Notes: generated by a model not told the origin, from the letters alone. Positions 35,342 to 44,033 are shown, numbered from the stretch's first letter. The stretch: 64,000 nt of DNA from Acidimicrobiia bacterium (GCA_024281095.1 JAMXLJ010000093.1:24074-88073); one strand, 5' to 3'. Numbers and translations: made by a program.

Positions 35342-35416
35342 CGGGGCATCCTACGAGGCGGCCGGCGCCACGCGACGCGCACCCGCACGGCCCCGCCGAT
35401 AGGGTGGCCGGCGCCT

Positions 35417-35941
35417 GTGGACGACTTGACCCGCCTCTTCGTCGACGCCCGCGACGGCGATCGCCTGGCGCTGGCGTCCGCAATCCGTGCCACCCAGGCC
35501 GACGTGTGGCGGTTCGTGGCGAGCCTCGTCGGGCGGGATGATGCCGACGACGTCACCCAGGACGCGTACCTCCGGATGTGCCGGGCCCTTCCCCGGTTCC
35601 GCGCCGAGTCGAGCGCCCGCACGTGGCTCCTCGTGATCGCCCGCCGTGCCTGCGTCGACCTGCTGCGGCGTCGCGGCCGCGAGCAGCGGCGTGCCGCGTC
35701 CCGCGACCCGGACCGCCGCCTCGAAGCCGAGGCCGGGCCCGAAGTCAGCGTTCCGCTCGACGCAATGGTGCGGGCCTTGGCGTCCGAGCGGCGCGATGCC
35801 TTCGTGCTCACCCAGTTGCTCGGCTGCTCCTACGACGACGCGGCCACGATCTGCGACGTCCCCGTGGGCACCATCCGGTCCCGCGTCGCCCGCGCCCGCG
35901 AAGATCTCGTCTCCGCGCTGGCGACCGCCGAAGCGATCTGA
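35417..35941 (+). CDS. ECF sigma factor, SigC-like
   Basis: 174 aa, GTG start; divergent from the Wzz/BY-kinase gene by 75 nt. Region 2 (IRATQADVWRFVASLVGRDDADDVTQDAYLRMCRALPRFRAESSARTWLLVIARRACVDLLRR) and region 4 (VLTQLLGCSYDDAATICDVPVGTIRSRVARAREDLV) closely resemble what I recall of mycobacterial SigC. There is no obvious anti-sigma gene beside it, as for SigC. Downstream lie a Tat-type lipoprotein and a PAP2 phosphatase, which could be part of its regulon. Confidence 0.9.
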   Translation: MDDLTRLFVDARDGDRLALASAIRATQADVWRFVASLVGRDDADDVTQDAYLRMCRALPRFRAESSARTWLLVIARRACVDLLRRRGREQRRAASRDPDRRLEAEAGPEVSVPLDAMVRALASERRDAFVLTQLLGCSYDDAATICDVPVGTIRSRVARAREDLVSALATAEAI

Positions 35942-36024
35942 CCGGGGCCCGCGACCGACCGATGGTGGAAGTTCGCGAGTATCGGCGCAATCACCGCGCC
36001 GCGACTCCCCCTGGAAGCATCACG

Positions 36025-36915
36025 ATGAACAGACACCAGCATGACGAACCCATCGCCTCGATGCTCTCGCGTCGGTCCTTCCTCGCCGCGACGGGCGGCC
36101 TGCTGCTCGCCGCGGCCTGCGGCTCCAACGGAGGCGGCTCGAGTCGGGGCGGCGCGGGCTCGGCCGCGAAGAACAACGTCGTGAATCCGGGGCTGCTGTC
36201 GATCGAGCCGTACGCGTCGACCGCGCCGGAACGCATCGCCTTCGCGCTGGCGGACTTCAACGGACGGTGGATCGCGGGACCACCCGCGACCGTCGCGATG
36301 CAGCCGCCCGGCGGTCAACTCGGAGCGCCCGTGCCGGCCGCGCTGCACGCCGAGGGCCTGCCGCCGGGGCGCGGTGTCTACGTGGTCGACGTCCCGCTCG
36401 CCGCCGGAATCTGGAACGCAGTCGTGCAGGTCCCCGGGCGGTTGCCCGCCAAACTGGTCTGGCAGGCGACCGCGACGCCGACCGTCGTCGTGCCGGGCGC
36501 CAAAGCACCGGCGACACCGTCGCCGACGGTCACGAACACGATGGGCGTCGATCCCCTGTGCACGCGGGTGCCGGCCTGCCCGCTGCACTCGGTCTCGCTC
36601 GACCAGGCGCTCGCCTCCGCTCGGCCCGTCGCGGTGATGTTCGCCACGCCGGCGCGGTGCCAGTCGCGTTACTGCGGCCCGGTGTTGGACCAGCTGCTCG
36701 CGCTCTCCGCCGCCTACCGTGACCGGGTGCAGCTCATCCATGTCGAGATCTACAAGGACGCCACGAGCGACGCCCTCGTGCCCACCGTCGATCAGTGGAA
36801 GCTCCCCGGCGAGCCGTGGTTGTTCGGCATCGACCGCAGCGGGACGGTGGCCGGCCGTCTCGACGGAGCGATGGGCACCGACGAGGTGCGCGCGCTGCTC
36901 GACAAGATCGTGTGA
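36025..36915 (+). CDS. Thioredoxin-fold lipoprotein with twin-arginine-like signal
   Basis: 296 aa. The N-terminus (LSRRSFLAATGGLLLAAACGS) combines a twin-arginine-like motif with a lipobox, so the product is an exported lipoprotein. Residues ~40-165 form a beta-rich domain ending in a Pro/Thr linker. Residues ~180-296 look like a thioredoxin fold (PVAVMFATPARCQSRYCGPVLDQLLAL, HVEIYKDATS, PWLFGIDRSGTVAGRLDGAMG). The redox site is a C-x4-C (CQSRYC) instead of C-x2-C, reminiscent of Sco-type copper or redox proteins. Its stop overlaps the next start (GTGA). Confidence 0.85.
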   Translation: MNRHQHDEPIASMLSRRSFLAATGGLLLAAACGSNGGGSSRGGAGSAAKNNVVNPGLLSIEPYASTAPERIAFALADFNGRWIAGPPATVAMQPPGGQLGAPVPAALHAEGLPPGRGVYVVDVPLAAGIWNAVVQVPGRLPAKLVWQATATPTVVVPGAKAPATPSPTVTNTMGVDPLCTRVPACPLHSVSLDQALASARPVAVMFATPARCQSRYCGPVLDQLLALSAAYRDRVQLIHVEIYKDATSDALVPTVDQWKLPGEPWLFGIDRSGTVAGRLDGAMGTDEVRALLDKIV

Positions 36916-37820
36916 ACGACCGCGGCGAGGCCGTCCTCGTCGAGGCACTCGAGGTCGTCGAAGCGCGCCCGCGACGGACGCTCGGCGTGCTCGCGGGCAT
37001 CGCGGCCGCGGGTGTCCTCGTGGTGTATGCGCTCGGGGTGCGCACCGCGTGGGGTCAGCGCCTCGACGCGACGGCGCTCAGCGGCAGGCGCGAGCTCCGA
37101 ACGCGAGCGGTGCATGCCGCGGCGCGACTGCTCACCACGATCGACGTCGCGTCACTCCTGCTGTTGGGCGGCGCGATCGTGCTCGTGGCCCTGCTGCGTG
37201 CGCGCCCGCGCCTGGCCGCCGGCGCCGGCACCGTCATCGCCGGTTCGATTCTCACGACGGAGCTGCTCAAACGGGTGGTGCTCACGCGACCCGACTTCGG
37301 CATCGTCGACGCGCTGGGGATGCGCGCCAGCTATCCGAGCGGCCATACGACCGTCGCGATGTCGCTCGGTGTTGCGGCGACGATGGTCGCACCGCGCCGC
37401 TGGCGGACGTTCGTCGGCGTGATCGGCGCGACGTATGCATCCGCGATCGGCGTCGCAGTCGTCGCGACGGCGAACCACCGGCCGAGCGATCCGATCGGCG
37501 CGGCACTTGTCGTCACCGCCTGGGCCGCCGCGGTCTCGGCGCTACTCGTCGACCGCGACACGCGTGCGCCGCATCGACCGTCGCCGGATCGTGCCGGTGC
37601 GATCCCCTGGATCGCACTCGCGGGATTGGTGCTCCTCGTCGTCGCGTTCGTCGGCCTGGCGGCCACCGTCGTCGCGATCCGCAGGAACCGGCTCGACACG
37701 ATCGAGCTCGGCGGCGCGTTCGCGGCATCGGCGACCGCAATCGTGGGGACCATCGTGCTCGGTACGGCAGCGCTCCTCGGAGTACTGCGCGGGATCGAGC
37801 TCGACCGCCCCTCGCGCTGA
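36912..37820 (+). CDS. PAP2-superfamily membrane phosphatase
   Basis: 302 aa, GTG start overlapping the lipoprotein stop by 4 nt. The three PAP2 motifs are seen: K-x6-RP (KRVVLTRPD), PSGH (YPSGHTTVAMSLG), and a degenerate third motif with the expected His and Asp (ATANHRPSDPIGA). About eight membrane helices. Such enzymes remove phosphate from undecaprenyl pyrophosphate, phosphatidate or polyprenyl phosphate. Coupling to a redox lipoprotein suggests an envelope task. The last ~90 residues carry two or three extra helices beyond the phosphatase core. Confidence 0.9.
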   Translation: MNDRGEAVLVEALEVVEARPRRTLGVLAGIAAAGVLVVYALGVRTAWGQRLDATALSGRRELRTRAVHAAARLLTTIDVASLLLLGGAIVLVALLRARPRLAAGAGTVIAGSILTTELLKRVVLTRPDFGIVDALGMRASYPSGHTTVAMSLGVAATMVAPRRWRTFVGVIGATYASAIGVAVVATANHRPSDPIGAALVVTAWAAAVSALLVDRDTRAPHRPSPDRAGAIPWIALAGLVLLVVAFVGLAATVVAIRRNRLDTIELGGAFAASATAIVGTIVLGTAALLGVLRGIELDRPSR

Positions 37821-37837
37821 CGACGCCCCGGAACGGA

Positions 37838-39592
37838 TCAGAACTTCAGATCGGAGCGGCAGGCGACGCGCTCCGAAAGGTGTTGCAACTCGACCGCGTC
37901 GTCGGTCAACCACTCCTCGTACTGGTATGCGGTGAGGAGCGGCTGCTGGAGCGATACCACCAGAGCCTCGTGACCCTCGGCCGGGATCGCATAGCCCTGG
38001 AGCACCGTGTGCGCGAGATCGCGCGCTTCCTCGACGTCGAAGCGCGCGCCGGCAAGGTCGAGACGGATCACCGGGCCATCGCGCTCGAGCCGCCACGATT
38101 CGTCACCGAGCGCCCTTCGGATCTGCCAGAGCAGGGTGCGTACCCGCCCGGGCCACACCGAGGACGCGACGTTGGGCCACAGCCGCTCGGCGAGGGTCTC
38201 GCTGTTCACACCGTCGTCGCCGGCGAGAGCGAGGATGAACACCGCCGCCTCAGCATGGCGCGTCGCGAACTTCACGGGCTTGTCACCGACGAGGATGCGT
38301 CCGCGCCCGAACGCGTCGATGCGTAGCGGCGTGTTGCTCGTCAGCAGGCGCCGGTACGCGGGATCCCGATCCATGAGTTCGATCGCGCGTCGCCTCCATT
38401 CCTCCCGGCGCTCCGTGTCGACGTCGGTCAGGAGACGTGCGACGCAGGCCTGCACGTAGCGCGAGTGCGCCTCGGCGGCAAGGCCCAGCGCCTCGTTGAG
38501 CACGGCGCGCGCTTGGTTCAGCTGGCCCGCGTGTCGCCGACACTGTGCCAGCGCGAGCAGGATCCAGGCCCGCTCCATTGCGTTGGTGTCCTGCTCGAGA
38601 AGCGAGGTGAAACTGTGCGCCGCGGCGTCGAAGTTTCCCGAGTACAAATCGGCGATCGCGAGTGCCCGCCGGGCCCACCGCAACCAGAAGTCGTTGCGCA
38701 TGACGTCGGAGAAGTAGTCGATGGCGAGGTTCGCGTCGGCCGTTGAGCGCGGCGCGTTCCACATCGCGCACGACTCCGCCCGCATGATCCGGATGATCCC
38801 GGTGAACCAATCGGTGCCGGCCGCCTGCGACATCCGCAGCGCGGAATCGAACATCGCCTCCGCGCTCGCGCGCCTGCTGCGCTGCGCGTACAGCACCCCG
38901 AGACCCGCCTCGACGAGCGCGGCCTCGAGCCGCTGATCCGGATCGAGGATCTCGCAGTACACGCGCCGTGCGGTCGTGAGGAGCGTCTCCCCTCGGGCGA
39001 AGTCGCCCATCCACATGCTGAAGAACCCGAGATACAGCAGGCTGACGCCCTCGCCGCGGCGGTTGCGTCGCTGCCGCGCGAACGCGAGCGCGTGCTCCGC
39101 TGTCGCGAAGGCCTCGTGCACGCGCCCGTCTTGATAGGCGGCGAGCGCGAGATGCGCGAGCGCGACCTCGCTCAAGGGACCGCCGTCTTCGCCCAGGTAC
39201 TCGCGCGCCTGTCGCCACCACTCCGCGGCTTCGCCGAAGTCACCCCGCCGTATCGCCGCCCTCGCACGCACGTACGCCACATGACCGAGCCCGCGTTCGT
39301 TTCCGTCGCGCCAGAACTCGTCTTCGGCGGACATGAGGAGGTGATCGAGAAGCTGATTGGTGCCGCCGGTCGGTGCTTGCAGCGCGGCAGCGGCGACCAC
39401 CGAGCCCCACGGATGACCGTCGAGATCCCTCAGGTCCAGCCCCGTGAGCCAGGGCGCGACGCTCTCAGGACGCCCCGCGGCGATGAGGTCGGGCGCGAGA
39501 CGGTCGAGCTCCTCGAGGACGTCTTCGCGTGCACGCTCGTCTGCGTCCGGCAGCACCGGCGGCATCACCTCGTCCTGGCTCTCGGAATCCAT
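37838..39592 (-). CDS. TPR protein with C-terminal SARP-type winged helix
   Basis: 584 aa. Residues ~15-400 are helical repeats of TPR/MalT type (EWWRQAREYLGEDGGPLSEVALAHLALAAYQDGRVHEAFATAEHAL, LLALAQCRRHAGQLNQARAVLNEALGLA). Residues ~425-540 resemble an OmpR/SARP winged helix (LRIDAFGRGRILVGDKPVKFATRHAEAAVFILALAGDDGVNSETLAERLWPN, VRTLLWQIRRALG). The order is the reverse of ordinary SARPs, where the DNA-binding domain comes first. It is probably a transcriptional activator. Its upstream region holds 11-bp-spaced repeats of the kind SARPs bind. Confidence 0.82.
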   Translation of the reverse strand: MDSESQDEVMPPVLPDADERAREDVLEELDRLAPDLIAAGRPESVAPWLTGLDLRDLDGHPWGSVVAAAALQAPTGGTNQLLDHLLMSAEDEFWRDGNERGLGHVAYVRARAAIRRGDFGEAAEWWRQAREYLGEDGGPLSEVALAHLALAAYQDGRVHEAFATAEHALAFARQRRNRRGEGVSLLYLGFFSMWMGDFARGETLLTTARRVYCEILDPDQRLEAALVEAGLGVLYAQRSRRASAEAMFDSALRMSQAAGTDWFTGIIRIMRAESCAMWNAPRSTADANLAIDYFSDVMRNDFWLRWARRALAIADLYSGNFDAAAHSFTSLLEQDTNAMERAWILLALAQCRRHAGQLNQARAVLNEALGLAAEAHSRYVQACVARLLTDVDTERREEWRRRAIELMDRDPAYRRLLTSNTPLRIDAFGRGRILVGDKPVKFATRHAEAAVFILALAGDDGVNSETLAERLWPNVASSVWPGRVRTLLWQIRRALGDESWRLERDGPVIRLDLAGARFDVEEARDLAHTVLQGYAIPAEGHEALVVSLQQPLLTAYQYEEWLTDDAVELQHLSERVACRSDLKF

Positions 39593-39774
39593 CCCGTCAA
39601 CACCCTGACGAGGCGTTCAGGATCGACGTTCGGCTGCGCTGAGCACTGCGCCGACGGCCGGACCGGCATCGTGCGGGCCTGCCGCCTCATCGGCTGGCTC
39701 CGATCGCTGACGAAATCCCACGGGCACAATCCACTCGGTTCGCCTGACACAGCCGTCAATGGGTCTGAGGGGTC

Positions 39775-39801
39775 GGGGTGGCGTGCAGCGCACGCCACCC
39801 C
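39775..39801. other. Perfect 12-bp hairpin in intergenic region
   Basis: ggggtggcgtgc / gcacgccacccc with a 3-nt loop (agc). It lies between divergent genes, where no annotated transcript should end. It could end a short leader or small RNA, or be a leader structure of the TPR-winged-helix regulator. Confidence 0.6.
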
Positions 39802-39887
39802 CGGTCCCTCCTGCCCGCCGCCCAGATGCCCACATGACCATGCCCGTCTCCGGGCTTCATCGGTAATGCAAGAACTTTCCCGCTTCA

Positions 39888-39918
39888 CGTCAAAGTCGCG
39901 TCAAAGAGCACGTCAGCG
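39888..39918. promoter_or_regulatory. Direct repeats CGTCAAAG spaced by 11-12 bp
   Basis: CGTCAAAG at 39888-39895 and 39899-39906 are exactly 11 bp apart; a weaker CGTCAGCG follows at 39911-39918 (12 bp on). SARP regulators are known to bind heptamer direct repeats at 11-bp (or 22-bp) spacing. A gene for a SARP-type winged-helix protein starts about 300 bp away. Confidence 0.4.
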
Positions 39919-40136
39919 GCGCGCAGGGGCGGGCGCACATGCAGGTCCACGTTGGCCCAGCATTCCCGACATGGCGCCCGCGCGCATCTCGGCGGGCCAC
40001 ATCTCCGCATATTGCGATTTCCCCGCAGTACCCCGTCGGGGGATCGGCGCTCTCCCGGCGGGCGCGACAGGTCGGGCCATCGGAGCGAGGGGCACAATGC
40101 CCGGTACGAGTGCCCGGTCACGGAAGGGAGTCGGAG

Positions 40137-40535
40137 GTGCGGGTTCGCGGTGTGGTGCTCGTCGCGGCGATGCTGCTCGCGGCCTGCCGCTCGTACGACC
40201 ACGGCTATCGCAGCAACGTGCGGCGCTTCTTCACCCGCGCGACGGCGCTCCACCTCTCGACGCCGCCGCACGCGGTGATGCGGGCCAATCTCGACAACCG
40301 GAACCCGTGTTCGTACAACGCGCACCTCAGCGATCAGCTCGGCCGCGACGGGACGTACTTCTCGAACCTCACCACCGGCCTGTCGGCAACTGACGCGTTC
40401 GCGGTCACAGCACTCGAGGTCGCGGTGTTCTGTCCGGGTCGCTATCGCGAGCTCAAGAAGTTCGCGACACGCGCGGGATACGTCCTTCCGAACCGTCGGT
40501 GCATGGCGCGCCGCTGCGCGGACCCGGTGACGTAG
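40137..40535 (+). CDS. Small secreted lipoprotein, DUF732-like
   Basis: 132 aa; GTG with GGGAG upstream. The signal VRVRGVVLVAAMLLAACRS ends in a lipobox. The mature part carries GLSATDAFAVTALEVAVFCPGRYRELKKFA, which resembles the end of DUF732 proteins of mycobacteria and relatives (a helix with a Cys-Pro after A/V-rich residues). Cys residues in NPCSY and VFCPG may pair. Function unknown. Confidence 0.7.
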   Translation: MRVRGVVLVAAMLLAACRSYDHGYRSNVRRFFTRATALHLSTPPHAVMRANLDNRNPCSYNAHLSDQLGRDGTYFSNLTTGLSATDAFAVTALEVAVFCPGRYRELKKFATRAGYVLPNRRCMARRCADPVT

Positions 40536-40617
40536 GACTCCACCCCGCCGGCGAATCGCGGCTACACGATCGAAACCGAGGGAGCCGGAAGAACAGGCAG
40601 CGGAGGGAGCCGGAGAA

Positions 40618-41529
40618 ATGGTCGAGATCACCGCACCTCGTGTCGAAGGCACGGTCACCGTCGCATCCGGACGCCACTACGGCTTCGCGGAATTCGGCCC
40701 CGCGAACGGACGCCCGATCGTGTGGATGCACGGAACGCCGGGAGCGCGCCGGCAGATCCCCGAGACCGCGCGGCTCGCGGCCGCCGAGCTCGGGTTGCGC
40801 ATCGTCGGCATCGACCGCGCGGGGGTGGGCGCCTCGAGCGCGCACCTGCACAACAGCCTGCTCGACGCGGCGGCCGAGATCGGCGAGGTCACGGAGCAAC
40901 TCGGCCTCGATCGATTCGCGATGATCGGACTGTCCGGCGGCGGTCCGTACGTCCTCGCGTCGTGCTACCTCGCTCCCGACCGGATCGCGGTCGCCGCCAT
41001 CCTCGGAGGAATGGCGCCGGTCGCCGATCCCGACGCCGCGGAGGGGGGCGTGATCAACCGTTTGTCCGCGGCGGCACCGCTCGTCGCGCGTCTGCGGATG
41101 CCGTTGTCGATGCTCTTGACGGCAGGGTTGTGGAGCTTGCGCCCGCTCGCGTCGCAGGTGTTCGACCTCTACGCGCGTCTCTCGCCCGAAGGCGATCGCC
41201 GTGTCTTCGAGCGACCTGAAGTGAAGGCGATGTTCCTCGACGACCTGCTGCGTGGGAGCCGCACCGGCCTCGCCGCGCTGTTCTACGACTTCGTCCTGAT
41301 CTCACGACCGTGGGGCTTCTCGCCGCGCGACGTCAAGGTCCCGGTCCGGTGGTGGCACGGCGACGCCGACAACCTCGTCCCGCTGCGGCACGGCGAGCAC
41401 ATGGTGTCGCTCATTCCCGATGCCGAGCTGTCCATCCGGCCAGGAGAGAGCCACCTCGGCGGCCTGGGCGCGGCCGAAGAGGTGCTGTCGACGCTGCTGA
41501 GGGTGTGGGACGACGCGAACGTGCGCTGA
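40618..41529 (+). CDS. Alpha/beta hydrolase
   Basis: 303 aa, ATG with GGAG upstream. Full catalytic set: HGTPGARRQ oxyanion loop, nucleophile Ser106 in GLSGGGPY, Asp249 in WHGDADNLVP and His279 in GESHLGG. It is soluble with no signal peptide. Such proteins include haloperoxidase-like and esterase enzymes; the substrate is not evident. Convergent with the cytidylate-kinase-like gene. Confidence 0.9.
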   Translation: MVEITAPRVEGTVTVASGRHYGFAEFGPANGRPIVWMHGTPGARRQIPETARLAAAELGLRIVGIDRAGVGASSAHLHNSLLDAAAEIGEVTEQLGLDRFAMIGLSGGGPYVLASCYLAPDRIAVAAILGGMAPVADPDAAEGGVINRLSAAAPLVARLRMPLSMLLTAGLWSLRPLASQVFDLYARLSPEGDRRVFERPEVKAMFLDDLLRGSRTGLAALFYDFVLISRPWGFSPRDVKVPVRWWHGDADNLVPLRHGEHMVSLIPDAELSIRPGESHLGGLGAAEEVLSTLLRVWDDANVR

Positions 41530-41538
41530 GCGCGTGGT

Positions 41539-42180
41539 TCAGCGGCCCCAGTAGGCCTCGGCCGCGGTGGCGACGACCTCGACACACCCGTCGAGCGGGA
41601 TCGCGGTCGAGTCGAGCACCAGGTGGTACATCGCCGGGTCGGACGGATCGCATCCGTACAGGCGGCTGACGTAGCGCGTGCGGGCGCGGTCGGTGTCGAC
41701 CTGCCGCGCCTGCGCCGTTTCGCGGTCCACCTCTTCGATCTGGATCGCCTGTGCGAGCCGCCGGTCGGACGGCCCGTCGAGGCGCACGTGAAACGCTCCC
41801 GCTTGACGGCGCAGCACGATGGCGGCCGCGCGACCGAGGATGACGCCGCCCGGTCCACGCGCGATCCGTTGGATGGATTCCTCGACGAGGTTGCGGACCT
41901 GATCGCCGAAGTCCTCGGCATCCGGGACCGGGAGACCGAAGCCGCTCCCCAGGCTGGCCAGGCGAACGAGCAACGAGCCGCGCGCGAGCTGCTGGCGTTC
42001 GTCGGACGCCAATTGCTCCCCCGCGTCATCGCGATAGGGACGATCGGCAGCCGGGATGAGGCGGTCGGCAAACGGCAGCCCGAGCCGCTCTGCCACACCC
42101 GGCGCGACGATGCTTCCACCCGCGCCGTAGGTCGCCGAGACCGTGACGACACGGCACACCGACCGATCTCCTGCAGCCAT
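41539..42180 (-). CDS. Cytidylate kinase-like family protein
   Basis: 213 aa; ATG 42180 chosen because conservation begins there (VCRVVTVSATYGAGGSIVAPGVAERLGLPFADRLI), although a longer frame is open. The ATYGAGGS loop is the P-loop variant of the Cytidylate_kin2 group. Further segments (GGVILGRAAAIVLRRQAGAFHVRLDGP, YHLVLDSTAIPLDGCVEVV) match it. These proteins are distinct from the essential Cmk and of unproved role. It would use a nucleoside triphosphate to phosphorylate a small substrate or protein. Confidence 0.88.
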   Translation of the reverse strand: MAAGDRSVCRVVTVSATYGAGGSIVAPGVAERLGLPFADRLIPAADRPYRDDAGEQLASDERQQLARGSLLVRLASLGSGFGLPVPDAEDFGDQVRNLVEESIQRIARGPGGVILGRAAAIVLRRQAGAFHVRLDGPSDRRLAQAIQIEEVDRETAQARQVDTDRARTRYVSRLYGCDPSDPAMYHLVLDSTAIPLDGCVEVVATAAEAYWGR

Positions 42181-42402
42181 CAGCGCGTCCGCTCCGAAGT
42201 GCCGGCACCGACGGGCGCGACCGTAGACCCGGCGGGTCGGCCACGAGCGCCATGCCCGCGGCCCGGTCGAAGGTGGACCGAAGCCCCCTGTCCAGGGCTT
42301 CGCGTCCACGCCGTCGCGGCGAGCGACCGGCGGTCACTGACGCCACCGAGGTGCGTATCGGAACGCGGGCGCCGTCGGCTTGAGCCCGGGGTACGGGGCG
42401 TC

Positions 42403-42419
42403 GGGCCAAATCGTCCGGG
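42403..42419 (+). promoter_or_regulatory. 17-nt motif, second copy, upstream of LPFTG gene
   Basis: GGGCCAAATCGTCCGGG, 14/17 identical to the site at 1088-1104. It overlaps an imperfect inverted repeat (aaatcgtcc...ggatgattt). The G+C of the stretch just downstream is low for this genome (gactttccgtccaaattgcc), as expected of a promoter. Confidence 0.3.
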
Positions 42420-42533
42420 AGGATGATTTGCCGCCTGCAGATCTGGACTTTCCGTCCAAATTGCCTAAACTGCCCCTTCAGTGCACACCGGGCTGCGCGC
42501 CCGACCGTGCCTGGCGGGGGCACAGGAGGAATC

Positions 42534-42827
42534 ATGTCGAGAACAAGGGTCGCCTCGGTGGTCGCCGGGCTGTGCCTCGCGGGAGCAACAGCGCTCCTCG
42601 CGACGCCGGCGGGTGCGGCGAACTACCCGAACGGCGGGTCCACGCCGACGACCGTGACGGTCGAGGGCAAGACGCTGACCGCACCCGCGGCCGCCGTGCA
42701 CGACCCGGGCCAGTCGCTGCCGTTCACCGGTGGCGACGTCGCCGGTCTGGCCGGCATCGGCCTCGGGGCCGTTGCCGTCGGCGCGGCACTGGTGGGCAAG
42801 GGCCGGCGCGGCCGCGCGAAGGCCTGA
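42534..42827 (+). CDS. Tiny LPXTG (LPFTG) cell-wall-anchored protein
   Basis: 97 aa; ATG preceded by a perfect AGGAGGA site. An N-terminal signal peptide (VVAGLCLAGATALLATPAGA) would be removed before ANYP. The C-terminus is a sorting signal: LPFTG, then a hydrophobic stretch (VAGLAGIGLGAVAVGAALVG), then a basic tail (KGRRGRAKA). The mature surface peptide would be only about 45 residues, Thr/Pro/Gly-rich with no domain. A sortase must be encoded elsewhere. Role unknown; perhaps a spacer or wall-coating peptide. Confidence 0.85.
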   Translation: MSRTRVASVVAGLCLAGATALLATPAGAANYPNGGSTPTTVTVEGKTLTAPAAAVHDPGQSLPFTGGDVAGLAGIGLGAVAVGAALVGKGRRGRAKA

Positions 42828-42843
42828 GCCGCACCACGGGCGC

Positions 42844-43851
42844 TCAGTCGCCGAGGGCCTGAAGCTCCTCGGCGAGGCCTTCGTAATGGGAGTCCTCGCC
42901 GAGTATCCGCTCGAGGTCCCGACGCGCGAGCGCGCGCTTGCCTTCCGCTTCGTACGTCCGCGCCCGTTCGAGGAGTGCACGGTGGCGGATCACCGGCGCG
43001 CGTTTGCGCGACGTCAGGGCCTCCGCGAACGCCTCGCGCGACGCGTCCGGCAAACCCTGTTCGCGCAACGCGATGCCGCGGAACACGCACAGCAGCGCGG
43101 TCGCGTCGTCACGGTTCTCGACCCCCGAGGTGATCTCGACGATCTCGTCGTAACGCGCCGCGCGCGCGTACAGCTCCGCCAGGGACAGCGCGGTGTACGT
43201 CGTGGGCTCGAGTGCCTCGACCACGTTGATCGCGTCGTCGAGTTCGCCGTCGAGCTCGTGCAGCTCCGCGAGAGCGAGACCCACGGAGTCGCGATCGAGC
43301 CCGAGATCCGCAATCGCACCGGCCACGATCTCGAGCCGGAAGTGGAACGACACGTACTTTGTGATGAACGGATCGGCAGCGGGATCCTTGCCGCTTGCGA
43401 ACACCCACGCGAGCAACGTCTTGGCGCGTGCACGATCCCCTGACGACAACTTCAGTACCCCACTGATGGTCGCGGCAGCAAGCGCGAGGCTCGGTTCATC
43501 CTGCGTGATGCGTTCCATCGCCGCGACGTCGCGCGTCTGCACCGCTCGATAGAGATCCTTCTCTGCACGCGGCGCGAACATCCCGGGCCTGACGGGGCGC
43601 GGCGCGGGCGGTGCGGGCAGCGGTGAGCGGCGAGGCAGCGTTCGCCGCGACGCCGCGCGCGAGGCACTTCCGTGCGTCGTCACGTACGACATGCCGGTGC
43701 CGGGAACCGACACCGTGCGCTGCGTTCGACCGTCGGCGCGCTTCGTGACGCGATATCCCTTCACGCCGACGGAGTATCCGATTCCGCTCTTCGAGAAGGT
43801 CATGCGTACGCCGGGCACGAGCGTGATCGATTTCCGCAGGCGAAACCCCAA
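42844..43851 (-). CDS. DUF4236 protein with C-terminal helical repeats
   Basis: 335 aa from the TTG at 43851, chosen because GAGGAGG lies just upstream and DUF4236 proteins start at MGF(R/K)FRKS; here MGFRLRKSITLVPGVRMTFSKSGIGYSVGVKGYRVTKR...VSVPGTGMSY is a full DUF4236 domain (residues 1-60). A Pro/Arg linker leads to TPR-like helices (residues ~120-335: ALSLAELYARAARYDEIVEITSGVE, ALLERARTYEAEGKRALARRDLERIL). Function of DUF4236 is unknown. Other members are also fused to repeats. Confidence 0.85.
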   Translation of the reverse strand: MGFRLRKSITLVPGVRMTFSKSGIGYSVGVKGYRVTKRADGRTQRTVSVPGTGMSYVTTHGSASRAASRRTLPRRSPLPAPPAPRPVRPGMFAPRAEKDLYRAVQTRDVAAMERITQDEPSLALAAATISGVLKLSSGDRARAKTLLAWVFASGKDPAADPFITKYVSFHFRLEIVAGAIADLGLDRDSVGLALAELHELDGELDDAINVVEALEPTTYTALSLAELYARAARYDEIVEITSGVENRDDATALLCVFRGIALREQGLPDASREAFAEALTSRKRAPVIRHRALLERARTYEAEGKRALARRDLERILGEDSHYEGLAEELQALGD

Positions 43852-44033
43852 CGCGTCCTCCTCTCCACGAGCACCGGTCGAACACCCCTGTGACGAGGGC
43901 ATTTCCCGCGGGAATCGTTTTCCGAGCCGCGTGTACTCGCCGAAACCACCGATTCGTAACCCGTTCGCCGGGTTCGAGCTACCCCATGCCGCTACGTTAA
44001 GCAAGAAGCTTGCCGACGAGGAGTGTGCCGAGC

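Larger units (their letters stand above)
39593..40136. other. 544-nt divergent intergenic region
   Basis: No gene longer than about 40 codons looks real here. It holds a strong hairpin (39775-39801), a row of CGTCAAAG repeats (39888-39918) and, near the right end, the promoter of the lipoprotein gene. The size is unusual for this compact window, so a small RNA or complex promoter is possible. Confidence 0.5.

Noticed and set aside
39092..40393. 433-codon plus-strand frame over the SARP-type gene and its upstream region
   Set aside because: No domain-like segment; overlaps a gene with clear TPR and winged-helix domains and a lipoprotein gene in another frame.
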